Made by a program: the position numbers and the translations under genes
In this document: piece after piece, positions 1-8,083 of the stretch
Layout: every line of letters begins with the position of its first letter
How positions within the stretch are numbered: the stretch's first letter is position 1
Source of the DNA: JAVBMP01 sp031552195
GTDB taxonomy: Bacteria; Desulfobacterota; Desulfovibrionia; Desulfovibrionales; Desulfovibrionaceae
Length of the DNA: 64,000 nt
Assembly (NCBI GenBank): GCA_031552195.1
Contig: JAVBMT010000019.1
Location: 1 to 64,000, forward strand
Direction of reading: 5' to 3'
The notes under the pieces: model-generated
The model's input: only the letters and a program-made list of their open reading frames with translations
Told to the model about the DNA's origin: nothing
Database searches by the model: none

Positions 1-1
1 T

Positions 2-472
2 CTTGTACGTTTCGGATATAGAGATTATGATACGACAGTGGGCCGTTTTACCGCGCCCGACCCCCTGGGCGATACCGGCGGCGACCACGATTTGTACGAC
101 TACTGCGTTGATGACCCGGTTACCAGGCATGACCCGACCGGCCTGGCGGATGCGGACGCTGTGGGCAAGGGCGGAAAGGAGCATAGGGAGGAGTACGGAT
201 TTATACGCCGCAACTTGCTTCCCATCAGTCTGCCCCATGATCACCCGGACAAAAGAAAGGCCGTGCAAATGGTCCATGACCAGATACGGGAAAAGACGAA
301 CGATGTCGCAACATCTATTATTGAATTGATTGCACCACCATTACCTAGATATCTCCCCACCAGCATGGGCTCCGCTGTCACAGACACGGTGCTGGGATGG
401 AAGGTTTCGGACGCCTTGCGCGAAAAAGGCAAAGAGTTCAAAAAACGCAACCAGCAAGCGAAAACTAAGTGA
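2..472 (+). CDS. Rhs family protein, C-terminal end (5' end outside window), with polymorphic tip domain
   Basis: The frame is open from the window edge, so the gene is truncated at its 5' side. The visible protein begins with the end of the Rhs-repeat-associated core: a YRDYD segment, then GRFTAPDPLG, an NxYxY-like YDYCVDDP stretch and DPTGL. In Rhs proteins this core closes the shell, and what follows is a variable C-terminal tip, usually a toxin delivered to neighbouring cells. Here the tip is about 105 residues, rich in Lys/Arg/Glu, and I do not recognise its fold or a catalytic motif. The stop codon overlaps the start of the next gene by one base, the usual arrangement of toxin and immunity genes. 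Rhs membership is secure; the toxin role is inferred. Confidence 0.85.
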   Translation, partial: LVRFGYRDYDTTVGRFTAPDPLGDTGGDHDLYDYCVDDPVTRHDPTGLADADAVGKGGKEHREEYGFIRRNLLPISLPHDHPDKRKAVQMVHDQIREKTNDVATSIIELIAPPLPRYLPTSMGSAVTDTVLGWKVSDALREKGKEFKKRNQQAKTK

Positions 473-1071
473 TGAGCGTAAAATCCGCCTTAAAGCCGGT
501 TGATTTTCTTTACATGCTCGCCGTGAGCGTTTTAGGCGTCATGTCTTATGCGGATTGTTTGGGCCGCATACAGGCCGGAAACGCCGCATGGCCGGGCAGC
601 GCCCTGTTGCTGCCACTTGGAGCCAGCCTTGCAATCGCGGCCTATACGGCAGCCCTCAGGGGCGGAAAAGAGCCAGGAATAAAAGCTGTCACGCTTGTGC
701 TTCTCGCGCTTATTCCGGAAGTTTGGCTGTGGTATTCTTACGTTTATATGGATTACATTGAGCAAGCGTATATTCCGGTTCTGCCTAATGCAGCGTTCTG
801 GATTGCTTTATGCATTTCCGCGCCCTTCTGCAAAATCGGCAAAATTTCAACTCGCTCTTTTTTGATAGTTTTTATGCTAAAAGGTTTTTTGTTATCCGTT
901 TTTATCAGAAGAGGCCTTCTCCTGGCTCCTTGGCTTATTGAAGCGTTGCCTTATCCTGGAATAATTATACTCTTGCCGCAGATGTTTATGCCATACTACC
1001 AACTTTTCATTCTGGGCGTTTGGGTGATGCATGAAGAAAAAATGGAAAAAATAGAGAAAAACCCGGAATAA
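472..1071 (+). CDS. Small multi-pass membrane protein, candidate immunity protein of the Rhs tip
   Basis: Unrecognised protein of about 199 residues. It has five or six hydrophobic stretches (for example around residues 8-25, 40-60, 68-85, 105-120, 130-150 and 155-185) and a short charged C-terminus rich in Lys and Glu. The ATG shares one base with the TGA of the preceding Rhs gene; an in-frame GTG lies one codon upstream. Position and coupling suggest it protects the cell against the upstream Rhs tip. An integral membrane immunity protein would fit a tip that attacks the membrane, but the tip itself shows no obvious pore-forming segment. Function is inferred from context only. Confidence 0.7.
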   Translation: MSVKSALKPVDFLYMLAVSVLGVMSYADCLGRIQAGNAAWPGSALLLPLGASLAIAAYTAALRGGKEPGIKAVTLVLLALIPEVWLWYSYVYMDYIEQAYIPVLPNAAFWIALCISAPFCKIGKISTRSFLIVFMLKGFLLSVFIRRGLLLAPWLIEALPYPGIIILLPQMFMPYYQLFILGVWVMHEEKMEKIEKNPE

Positions 1072-1166
1072 ATCTGTGGATTATTTTGCCCTGCCGCCGC
1101 CCTGTTTGCCCTGATCAGGATAGCCTGTGGCTGTGCGGAGACATTATATCTAGCCTCAAAAAAACA

Positions 1167-1206
1167 GATAAGCCCCGGCAGCGCGTTCAAGATGCCGGGG
1201 CTTATC
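1167..1206. terminator. Bidirectional intrinsic terminator
   Basis: A perfect 14-bp stem (GATAAGCCCCGGCA and its complement) encloses a 12-nt loop. On the minus strand it is followed by TGTTTTTTT, a good terminator for the minus-strand membrane protein gene. On the plus strand TTTAATAT follows, so it may also end the Rhs/immunity transcript. Confidence 0.85.
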
Positions 1207-1246
1207 TTTAATATAGCAAATGAACCTTAAAAATTATTGATCAGTT

Positions 1247-2107
1247 TTATTTGATCACCGAACCGGGGCGGCGCTGCAATTTTCCGGATCCGCCGCTGAT
1301 CACTCCCCCGCCCGCCCTGCCGTAAAACTCCGGCTGGGGCGGGCAGCCTGAAACATTGCCCGGCTCCGCATGCCCGTTTTCCGCCCTGGTCCGGCTTCGT
1401 CCGCCGGCGCGGCGCGCGTCCGGGCCGGGTTTGCCAAGGTAATCTTCATTTTCGAAACCCCGCCGTTCAAGCCTTTCCTTCAGCCTGCTCCCGCTTTCCA
1501 CCCCCGCGGGGCATGGCGGGCGAAGGCCGGGCGCGTAGGAATTGCGCACCCGCGCGGAAGTTGCGAAATAAACCAGCCAAAAAGCCGCATATAGCAAGAA
1601 CACGCCCTGAACGGCAAGCGAACTTGGGGCAAACCGCATAGCGCGCGATATGTCCGGCACGATAATGAATGAAAAGGCGGCGAAGCAGATCAGCCAAAGC
1701 CTGGCCCAGAACGGTCCCTTGGGGTTGAACATGGCCAGGCTTACGCCCTGAACGAGGCCCAACGTGAATAGAACGAGCGGCCCCAGAATATATAAAAGCA
1801 TTACTGGAGAAGCGTCTGAAATGATCATGAAAAAATCCGGGCTGGCGATCAGGCTCAGAACCATTGGAAAAAAAACAAACAGCACAAGCGCGTGGTTCGC
1901 CAGCAAGAACACCAGCAGCCCCAACCCCAGCCCCGATGGCCTGATCCGGTTGCGCCCGAGCCTGCGCCGGGTGAACATCAGGCCCATCATCAGCAGTAAA
2001 TAGGCGCTGAAGATATAAATCGGGGTCAGTCCCGGCATGATCTCCTGGCCGTAAACCAGAAATTGCCACAAAGACGCAAGGCCGTTCAAAATTTCTTCCT
2101 TCACCAT
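1247..2107 (-). CDS. Hypothetical membrane protein with long hydrophilic tail
   Basis: Unrecognised protein of 286 residues. The first 190 residues contain five or six transmembrane segments (about residues 25-45, 58-85, 100-122, 132-152 and 165-185). The last 95 residues are hydrophilic and rich in Gly, Arg, Pro and Glu, probably disordered and cytoplasmic. The ATG at 2107 has an AGGA element six bases upstream. It lies 26 bases downstream of the flavodoxin-like gene and probably shares its transcript, which ends at the hairpin at 1167-1206. No catalytic motif is visible. Confidence 0.65.
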   Translation of the reverse strand: MVKEEILNGLASLWQFLVYGQEIMPGLTPIYIFSAYLLLMMGLMFTRRRLGRNRIRPSGLGLGLLVFLLANHALVLFVFFPMVLSLIASPDFFMIISDASPVMLLYILGPLVLFTLGLVQGVSLAMFNPKGPFWARLWLICFAAFSFIIVPDISRAMRFAPSSLAVQGVFLLYAAFWLVYFATSARVRNSYAPGLRPPCPAGVESGSRLKERLERRGFENEDYLGKPGPDARRAGGRSRTRAENGHAEPGNVSGCPPQPEFYGRAGGGVISGGSGKLQRRPGSVIK

Positions 2108-2133
2108 CGCTATTCCTTTTCCCGGAAAAATTG

Positions 2134-2733
2134 TTACAGACGCGGCAAAGAATCAAGATGCGGCTTGATGGCCTTGCCGAGCCAGGCGATCATTTCACCC
2201 AGGTTGCGCATGTTGTTCAGCGCCTCGGCATCGTTCATAACGTCTCCGGGGTTCAGGCCGTAGCCGATGTTCCAATAGGTCGAGCCGGGAACTATCATGT
2301 TCATCTTCAAAAAAAGGTGGTTGATCGTGTCATAGGCCTGCGTGGCTCCGCCCCGGCGCACGGCGATGACGGCGGCCCCGATCTTTCCGGCGAAGGGGTT
2401 GCCGTTGCTTCCGGCCACGTAGCCGGAACGGTCTATAAGCGCCTTCATTTCAGCGGACACGTCGGTAAAATAGGTCGGGCTGCCCATGATAATGGCGTCA
2501 GCCTTAAGCATTTCCGCGAAAACATCGTTAAACGCGTCAGCCGTTATAACGCACTTGTTGTTCCGGTTGCGGCCGCAGCCCATGCAGGCTCTACAGCCCG
2601 ACATCACGGCGTTGCCTATGTTGACGGTCCGCGTTTCCCAGCCTGCGGCATTTAACGGGGCCAGAACGTGGCTGATAAGGGTTTCCGTGTTGCCGCCCTT
2701 GCGCGGGCTGGCGTTTATGGCGAGCGCATACAT
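2134..2733 (-). CDS. Flavodoxin-like NAD(P)H-dependent FMN reductase family protein
   Basis: Protein of 199 residues with the flavodoxin-like start MYALAINASPRKGGNTE, whose SPRKGGNT loop binds the FMN phosphate. A GSPTYF segment (about residue 83) is typical of the NADPH-dependent FMN reductase / iron-sulfur flavoprotein superfamily. Residues 45-62 hold four cysteines (CRACMGCGRNRNNKC), resembling the compact cluster-binding motif of archaeal and anaerobe iron-sulfur flavoproteins, so it may carry a [4Fe-4S] cluster. It probably moves electrons to an unknown acceptor in the anaerobic cytoplasm. The start has an AGAGG ribosome binding site eight bases upstream. The substrate cannot be told from sequence. 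Confidence 0.8.
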   Translation of the reverse strand: MYALAINASPRKGGNTETLISHVLAPLNAAGWETRTVNIGNAVMSGCRACMGCGRNRNNKCVITADAFNDVFAEMLKADAIIMGSPTYFTDVSAEMKALIDRSGYVAGSNGNPFAGKIGAAVIAVRRGGATQAYDTINHLFLKMNMIVPGSTYWNIGYGLNPGDVMNDAEALNNMRNLGEMIAWLGKAIKPHLDSLPRL

Positions 2734-2787
2734 AAAATTTACCTCTAAGTTTTTAGATCGTTACGATTTTATCATCCGGCAAAAGCG

Positions 2788-3846
2788 TCATTCTTCCAGC
2801 AGACGGGCCGCGTGCAGCAGCCCGAAGCCTCCGTTCTGCATCATGTCGCCGTGCGGGGCCACGAATTTGCCCTGCCCCCGGAAAATCTCCCGCCGGGGGC
2901 CGACCACAAAGGCCGGGGCAAACCCCTCCGCCTCGGGCGGAAGCGGCAACAGGGCCACCCCGTGCCCGCCCCCGTCAAACACCTCTTCATCCGGCAGCCA
3001 GCCCAGGCGGAAGTCCTTGAGCTGGCGGAAAAGTTCCGGCCCCTCGATAAGCCCGGTGTGGTGCTCGTAAATGCCGTACACGCGTCCCTTGAAAGTCAGA
3101 AAGGCGGAAATGTGGCTGTTGCCCGCGTTTACCACCAGAACGCCCTGGCGGTAGCTTTGCTCCGCCACTTCAGGAATGGACGCCACCCCGAGCAGGGCGG
3201 CGCTTACGCTGTCCATAACCGGGCCATGGCTGCGCGCCTGTATAACGCTCAGGCGCGTCATGGACGCATCAACCGTCTTTTGCATGAAAGCCGTAAGCGG
3301 CGCGCCGCTATATTGCCCGCCGCTTACGCCGGAAGAGCGCAGCAATTGCCGCCACATGTCCATGCGCCGTCTGCGGCTGGACTCTCCGGGGGCGAAGCCG
3401 TGGTCCTGCGCGGCCGCCAGCGTGAGTTCCGGTTCGGGCAAGTCGGCGCCGCGCAAAAGGCCGCGCCAGAATTCAGGGGAATAGTCTTCGGCCACAAGGG
3501 CGGCGTAGCCTTCCGGGCATTCCACGGCCAGGGTTATGCCTTTTTCCTCCAGCTTGGCCGGGGTGTCGGTAAGGGCAAAAGCGGCCTCCGGGTGCATGGC
3601 CACGGCCAGGCCGCGAGACAGGTTTTCGTCAATCGCCCGGTGAAATCCGCCGCCCATATTGACGCCGCCGATATAAACAGCCTTTCCGGCGCTTCCGGCC
3701 GCGCTTATTTTCTGCGCCAGCCGGCGGGCCGGAGAAGGCAGAACGAAGCGCGGAAGGTTCTGCTCGGGCATGCCTTCAATATAAAGCAGGGCGTCTTGCG
3801 TGTAGCTTCCTATATCAAGGCATAACACGGTGTTGGGCAACTTCAT
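2788..3846 (-). CDS. DUF1786 family protein
   Basis: The longer reading frame extends upstream, but the ATG at 3846 (MKLPNTVLCLDIGSYTQDAL) forms an ATGA overlap with the rimO stop, so the protein is taken as 352 residues. It opens with an actin/sugar-kinase-like phosphate loop (CLDIGSYTQD) and has a second glycine-rich element (VVNAGNSHISAF, about residue 235), as in the ASKHA superfamily. I match it to DUF1786, whose members are often annotated loosely as pyruvate formate-lyase activating-like; no radical SAM cysteine motif is present, so that label does not fit. Function unknown. Coupling to rimO suggests co-expression. Confidence 0.75.
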   Translation of the reverse strand: MKLPNTVLCLDIGSYTQDALLYIEGMPEQNLPRFVLPSPARRLAQKISAAGSAGKAVYIGGVNMGGGFHRAIDENLSRGLAVAMHPEAAFALTDTPAKLEEKGITLAVECPEGYAALVAEDYSPEFWRGLLRGADLPEPELTLAAAQDHGFAPGESSRRRRMDMWRQLLRSSGVSGGQYSGAPLTAFMQKTVDASMTRLSVIQARSHGPVMDSVSAALLGVASIPEVAEQSYRQGVLVVNAGNSHISAFLTFKGRVYGIYEHHTGLIEGPELFRQLKDFRLGWLPDEEVFDGGGHGVALLPLPPEAEGFAPAFVVGPRREIFRGQGKFVAPHGDMMQNGGFGLLHAARLLEE

Positions 3847-5195
3847 GCAAGGGCCTCCAAATCGTAAGTGTGGGCTGCGTTTATTTGCGCGGTGACAAGG
3901 TCGCCCGCATTCAGGCCTTCGCCGCTCACATAGGTTATGCCGTCTATTTCCGGGGCCTGAAACCAGGCGCGGCCAAGGTAAAGCCCGGGCCATTCCGGAC
4001 TGGGGGCGTCAAGCAGGATTTCCATATCCCGCCCGGCGTATTCCGCCAGCAACTCCGCGCTTATTCCGGCCTGAAGCTTCATTATGGCGTTCCGGCGGCT
4101 GACTTTCACGCGTGTGGGAACCTGGTGCGGCAAAGAGGCCGCCGGGGTGCCTTCTTCCGCCTGATAGGCGAAAACGCCCAAATGGGTGAAGCGGCTTTCC
4201 GCCACAAAACGCTTCAGTTCCTTGAAGTGCTCCGGCCCTTCGCCCGGGAAGCCGGTTATCAGGCTGGTGCGCAGGGCGGCCTCCGGAAAATGTTCGCGTA
4301 TGCGCTCAACAACAGCAAAAGGATTATGGGCGAACGGGCGGCCCATCCGCTTTAAAATGTCCGGGTGGGCGTGCTGCAAGGGAACGTCGAAATAGGGCAC
4401 GAAGGGCGGCCCGGCTGAACGCAGAAAGGCCAGAAGGCCGTTGGTCAGCCCGGCCGGGTAGAGATACATCAGCCGCAGGCGTTTCAGCCCTTTCAGGGGC
4501 AGCAGCTTTTCCAGAAGGGTTTTCAGGCCGTGTTTTTCACCCAGGTCGCGCCCCCAGGCCGTCAGGTCCTGCGCCACCAGGGCTATTTCCTTCACGCCGC
4601 GGTCAAGCAGGCTTTGCGCCTCAAGGGCCAGCAATTCGGCCGGAACGCTGCGTAAAGGGCCCCGTATGCCCGGTATGGTGCAGAAGGAACATCGCTGTGA
4701 GCAGCCTTCGCTTATTTTAAGCCAGGCGTAAGCCGGTCCGGTGGAAAGGATGCGTTCGGTTCCGTTCGGAACGCGGCCTGCCTGGTTTTCCGCCGCTGTT
4801 CGAACGGCGGAAGCGCCTGGCGCGCCACGCGCGGCAAGCGCCTCGGCCAGCATTTGCGGCCAGCGTTCAAGGTCTTTGTTGTGCAGCCAAAGGTCAACTT
4901 CCGGCAAGTCCTCGGCAAGGGCTTCGGCCCCGTAGCGGCCGACCAGGCACCCGCCGACGGCCAGAAGGGGTTTGCGGGAAAAATCGGCTATTTCCATGCC
5001 AGTTTCCAGCACCGTCTGTACGGCCTCTTCTACCGCCGGGCCGATAAAACCGCAGGTGTTTATGAAAACGCAGTCCGCCCCTTTCGCGCGGTCAACGGTT
5101 TTAAGGCCGGACACAAGCTCAAGGCCGCCCAGCAAATGTTCTGTATCCACCCGGTTTTTCGGGCAGCCCAGGCTGACAGGATAAATTTTCAGCAT
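3843..5195 (-). CDS. rimO: Ribosomal protein S12 methylthiotransferase RimO
   Basis: Radical SAM enzyme that adds a methylthio group to the conserved aspartate of ribosomal protein S12. The N-terminal UPF0004 domain starts KIYPVSLGCPKNRVDTE and holds three cluster cysteines (SLGCPKN, NTCGF, GGCLV). The radical SAM domain has CSQRCSFC (C165, C169, C172), and a TRAM-like domain closes the protein. I place the start at the internal ATG at 5195 (450 residues, normal for RimO), because the 33 residues upstream do not belong to the family. The stop overlaps the DUF1786 start. The LGCPKN motif separates RimO from the related MiaB. Confidence 0.93.
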   Translation of the reverse strand: MLKIYPVSLGCPKNRVDTEHLLGGLELVSGLKTVDRAKGADCVFINTCGFIGPAVEEAVQTVLETGMEIADFSRKPLLAVGGCLVGRYGAEALAEDLPEVDLWLHNKDLERWPQMLAEALAARGAPGASAVRTAAENQAGRVPNGTERILSTGPAYAWLKISEGCSQRCSFCTIPGIRGPLRSVPAELLALEAQSLLDRGVKEIALVAQDLTAWGRDLGEKHGLKTLLEKLLPLKGLKRLRLMYLYPAGLTNGLLAFLRSAGPPFVPYFDVPLQHAHPDILKRMGRPFAHNPFAVVERIREHFPEAALRTSLITGFPGEGPEHFKELKRFVAESRFTHLGVFAYQAEEGTPAASLPHQVPTRVKVSRRNAIMKLQAGISAELLAEYAGRDMEILLDAPSPEWPGLYLGRAWFQAPEIDGITYVSGEGLNAGDLVTAQINAAHTYDLEALA

Positions 5196-5433
5196 TTCGT
5201 TTTCTTTGTTTGTTTTATATGGAACCCACCCGCCGATGCGGCCTGAAAAGCGGCTGAACGCGGGCCATACGGCCTGATGCGGCAGTATAAACATTTCTTC
5301 AGGTTATGTGAAGCGCCTTTAACCAGTGAAACGCGCGCCGTGAAACCCTTCCGGTTCGCCCGGAACTGGACAGAAAAAATAAAATGCGTTACCTGATCAC
5401 ATTACTTTTTAAATTTGGAGCCTTTTTCCCGTT

Positions 5434-6399
5434 ATGATTCAGGTTAACGGTTTGCGCAAATATTATGGCGACACCCTCGTGCTGGACGATATCAGCTTCA
5501 ATGTTGAACCGGGCGAGGTTTTCGGCATTGTAGGGCACTCCGGCGCGGGAAAATCCACCCTGCTGCGCTGCCTGAACGGGCTGGAACCTTACCAGGAAGG
5601 CAGCCTCCGGATCATGGGGCAAGAGGTTCAAGACCTCACGCCCGCCGCCCTGCTTAATCTGCGCCGTGAAATGGGCATGGTTTTCCAAACCTTCAACCTG
5701 ATGGCGCGCAAAAACGTTTTCGATAACGTGGCCTTTCCGCTGGACGTCTGGAAAACTCCGGAAGCGCAAAAACGCGAGCGGGTCATGGAGCTGCTTGAGC
5801 TGGTCGGCCTGAGCGACAAGCGCAAAGAGCGAGTCGGCAACCTCAGCGGCGGCCAGAAACAGCGCGTCGGCATTGCCCGCGCCCTCGCCCTCAACCCCAA
5901 AATACTGCTCTGCGACGAAGCCACCTCCGCCCTTGACCCCAAAACCACCCAGTCCATACTGGAACTTTTAAGCAGCGTAAACCGCCGCTTCGGCCTGACC
6001 ATCATCGTGGTCACCCACCAGATGGAAGTTGTGAAACGCCTTTGCCACCGCCTGCTGCTGCTCGACCAGGGAAAAGAGCAGGCTTTGGGCAAAACGGACA
6101 AAATTTTCCTGGCCCCCACCGAAAACATCAAAAAACTGGTGGAAGACGAATACGAACTTATTCCGGGCGGCACCAACATCCGCATCATGTTCCCGCGCGA
6201 GCTTTCGGAAAAAAGCGTCATCATAAGAATGGCGCGCGAGCTGAACCTGGATTTTTCCATCGTCGGCGGGCGGCTTGAGCGCTACCTTGACGATATGCTC
6301 GGCTTCACCATAATCAATGTGCGGGACGAGCACCTGGAAACGGTGCTGGACTACCTGCAGGCAAAAAACCTGTTCTGGGAAGTGATGAGCAATGAATAA
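5434..6399 (+). CDS. metN: Methionine ABC transporter ATP-binding protein MetN
   Basis: ATPase subunit of a methionine importer, 321 residues. Walker A is GHSGAGKS (about residue 35), the signature is LSGGQKQR (about 137) and Walker B is ILLCDEATSALDP. After the ABC domain comes a C-terminal NIL domain (about residues 245-320), the regulatory domain that binds methionine and gives feedback inhibition in MetN. It is the first gene of metN-metI-metQ; its end overlaps metI by eight bases. A GGAG lies about 14 bases before the ATG, further than usual. I looked for a SAM riboswitch in the 130-base leader and saw none. Confidence 0.95.
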   Translation: MIQVNGLRKYYGDTLVLDDISFNVEPGEVFGIVGHSGAGKSTLLRCLNGLEPYQEGSLRIMGQEVQDLTPAALLNLRREMGMVFQTFNLMARKNVFDNVAFPLDVWKTPEAQKRERVMELLELVGLSDKRKERVGNLSGGQKQRVGIARALALNPKILLCDEATSALDPKTTQSILELLSSVNRRFGLTIIVVTHQMEVVKRLCHRLLLLDQGKEQALGKTDKIFLAPTENIKKLVEDEYELIPGGTNIRIMFPRELSEKSVIIRMARELNLDFSIVGGRLERYLDDMLGFTIINVRDEHLETVLDYLQAKNLFWEVMSNE

Positions 6400-7069
6400 C
6401 GGTTTCCTCCATACGTTCGACCATTTGGCCGGCCTTCTGCCCGACCTGTGGTACGCCACGGTCGAAACCATGTATATGGTCTTCACCTCTACTTTTTGCG
6501 CCCTGGTTCTGGGTTTTTTCCTCTCTATCGTAATGATAATGACCGGGCCGCACGGCCTCAGGCCGAACCGGAAAGTTTACGCCGTGCTCGACGTAGGCGT
6601 GAACCTGCTGCGCTCGTTCCCCTTCATCATTCTGCTTATCGCCATAATTCCGTTCACCCGCCTGATCATAGGCACCTCAATAGGCAGCAGCGCCTCGATA
6701 GTGCCCCTGACCATAGCCGCCGCCCCTTTTGCCGCGCGCCTGCTTGAGGGCAACCTGCTTGAGGTTGACCGGGGCGTGGTGGAGGCGGCCCGCTCTTTCG
6801 GGGCGCGCGACCTGCAAATAATTTTCCGCGTAATGTACAAAGAAGCCCTGCCTTCGGCGGTGCTCAGCGTGGCGGTAATCGCCATCACCCTGATCGGTTA
6901 TTCGGCGATGGCCGGAACCGTCGGCGGGGGCGGCCTGGGAGACTTGGCCATAAAGTACGGCTACAACCGCTTTCAGCTTGACGTGATGATAGCGGCGGTT
7001 ATCATTCTGGTAGTTATTGTGCAGTGCATCCAGTCCGCCGGGAACCTGCTTTACAGGATTTTGCGCTGA
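6392..7069 (+). CDS. metI: Methionine ABC transporter permease MetI
   Basis: Integral membrane permease of the MetNIQ importer, 225 residues with about five transmembrane segments. The coupling-helix region EAARSFGARDLQIIFRVMYKEALP (about residues 130-153) is the EAA loop that docks on MetN. The C-terminal half has the family stretch IGYSAMAGTVGGGGLGDLA. The ATG overlaps the end of metN by eight bases, so translation is coupled. The length is normal for the family. Confidence 0.95.
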   Translation: MNNGFLHTFDHLAGLLPDLWYATVETMYMVFTSTFCALVLGFFLSIVMIMTGPHGLRPNRKVYAVLDVGVNLLRSFPFIILLIAIIPFTRLIIGTSIGSSASIVPLTIAAAPFAARLLEGNLLEVDRGVVEAARSFGARDLQIIFRVMYKEALPSAVLSVAVIAITLIGYSAMAGTVGGGGLGDLAIKYGYNRFQLDVMIAAVIILVVIVQCIQSAGNLLYRILR

Positions 7070-7162
7070 CGCCGGATGCCCCAGCCGCTGAAGGCGGCGC
7101 GGCCTGAACACGGCGCGCCGCCATTGAAGCTGCAACCCTCAACAGCCTTTTCAGGAGCCTAC

Positions 7163-7939
7163 ATGAAACGCACCCTGCTTGCCCTGGCCTTGGTTCTGGC
7201 CTTTTCCGCCACGGCTTTCGCCGCCGACAAGATCGTTATCGGCGTTACGCCTTTCCCCCATAAAGATATCATGATGGTGGCGAAGCCCCTTCTGGAAAAA
7301 GAAGGCTACATCCTTGAAATCAAGGAATTCACAGATTACGTCCAGCCCAACATGGCCCTTGCGGAAAAACAGCTTTTCGCCAATTTTTTCCAGCATGTGC
7401 CCTACCTTGACAACATGAACAAGGAACGCGGCCTCAAACTGGCCTGGGTGGCCAAGGTGCACATCGAGCCGCTCGGCCTTTACTCCAGAAAGATCAAGTC
7501 ACTGAGCGAAATCAAAGACGGCGACAGCCTGGCCGTTCCGAACGACCCGACCAACGAAGCCCGCGCCCTGCGCCTGCTTGAGCAGAACGGACTGCTCAAA
7601 CTGAAAGACGGAGCCCTGGTCACCGCGCGCGACATCATCGAAAACCCGCGCAAGCTCGACATAAAGGAGCTTGACGCCGCCCAGTTGCCCCGTTCGCTTG
7701 ACGACGTGACCGCCGCCGTCATCAACACCAACTTCGCAGGCGAAGCCGGGCTTATTCCTTCAAAAGACGCCATCGTCATAGAAAGCAAGGATTCCCCCTA
7801 CGCCAACGTTATCGTGGTGCGCGAGGAAGACAAGGACAGCCCGGCCGCCAAGGCCCTGGTCAAGGCCGTGCAGTCGCCTGAAGTCAAGGCCTTTATCGAA
7901 AAAGACCTTGCCCCCAAGGGCATAGTTCCGGCGTTCTAG
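7163..7939 (+). CDS. metQ: Methionine-binding protein MetQ / NlpA family
   Basis: Substrate-binding component of the methionine importer, 258 residues. The start at 7163 has AGGAG six bases upstream; a longer in-frame extension lacks a ribosome binding site. The signal peptide is KRTLLALALVLAFSATAFA, probably cut by signal peptidase I after AFA. The mature protein begins ADKIVIGVTPFPHKDIM, typical of NlpA, and contains the family stretches FANFFQHVPYLDNMNKE and VPNDPTNEARALRLLEQNGLL. Many MetQ proteins are lipoproteins, but no lipobox cysteine is present here, so it is predicted to be free in the periplasm. A terminator follows 40 bases downstream. Confidence 0.93.
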   Translation: MKRTLLALALVLAFSATAFAADKIVIGVTPFPHKDIMMVAKPLLEKEGYILEIKEFTDYVQPNMALAEKQLFANFFQHVPYLDNMNKERGLKLAWVAKVHIEPLGLYSRKIKSLSEIKDGDSLAVPNDPTNEARALRLLEQNGLLKLKDGALVTARDIIENPRKLDIKELDAAQLPRSLDDVTAAVINTNFAGEAGLIPSKDAIVIESKDSPYANVIVVREEDKDSPAAKALVKAVQSPEVKAFIEKDLAPKGIVPAF

Positions 7940-7979
7940 GCTTGTTCACGCCTAAAATCCGGCACTAACCGCAAAAATG

Positions 7980-8013
7980 ACGGCGGGCGGGAGTTAAAGC
8001 TTCCGCCCGCCGT
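7980..8013 (+). terminator. Intrinsic terminator after metNIQ
   Basis: An 11-bp perfect GC-rich stem (ACGGCGGGCGG with its complement) with a 12-nt loop, followed by TTTATAA. It closes the metNIQ transcript. Confidence 0.85.
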
Positions 8014-8028
8014 TTTATAAATAAGAAA

Positions 8029-8050
8029 GGCGCCCCGAAAACGAGGCGCC
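8029..8050 (-). terminator. Intrinsic terminator of the lysozyme-like gene
   Basis: The minus strand reads GGCGCC, a ten-base interior and GGCGCC, then TTTCTTATTT. It lies 34 bases past the stop of the minus-strand gene and back to back with the metNIQ terminator. Confidence 0.8.
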
Positions 8051-8083
8051 AGATTGACTCGGCAGTTGCAAAGGCAACAACGT

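Noticed and set aside
5296..5433. SAM riboswitch upstream of metNIQ
   Set aside because: A riboswitch is plausible for this operon, but I could not find the conserved S-box core or a terminator hairpin in the 130-base leader.
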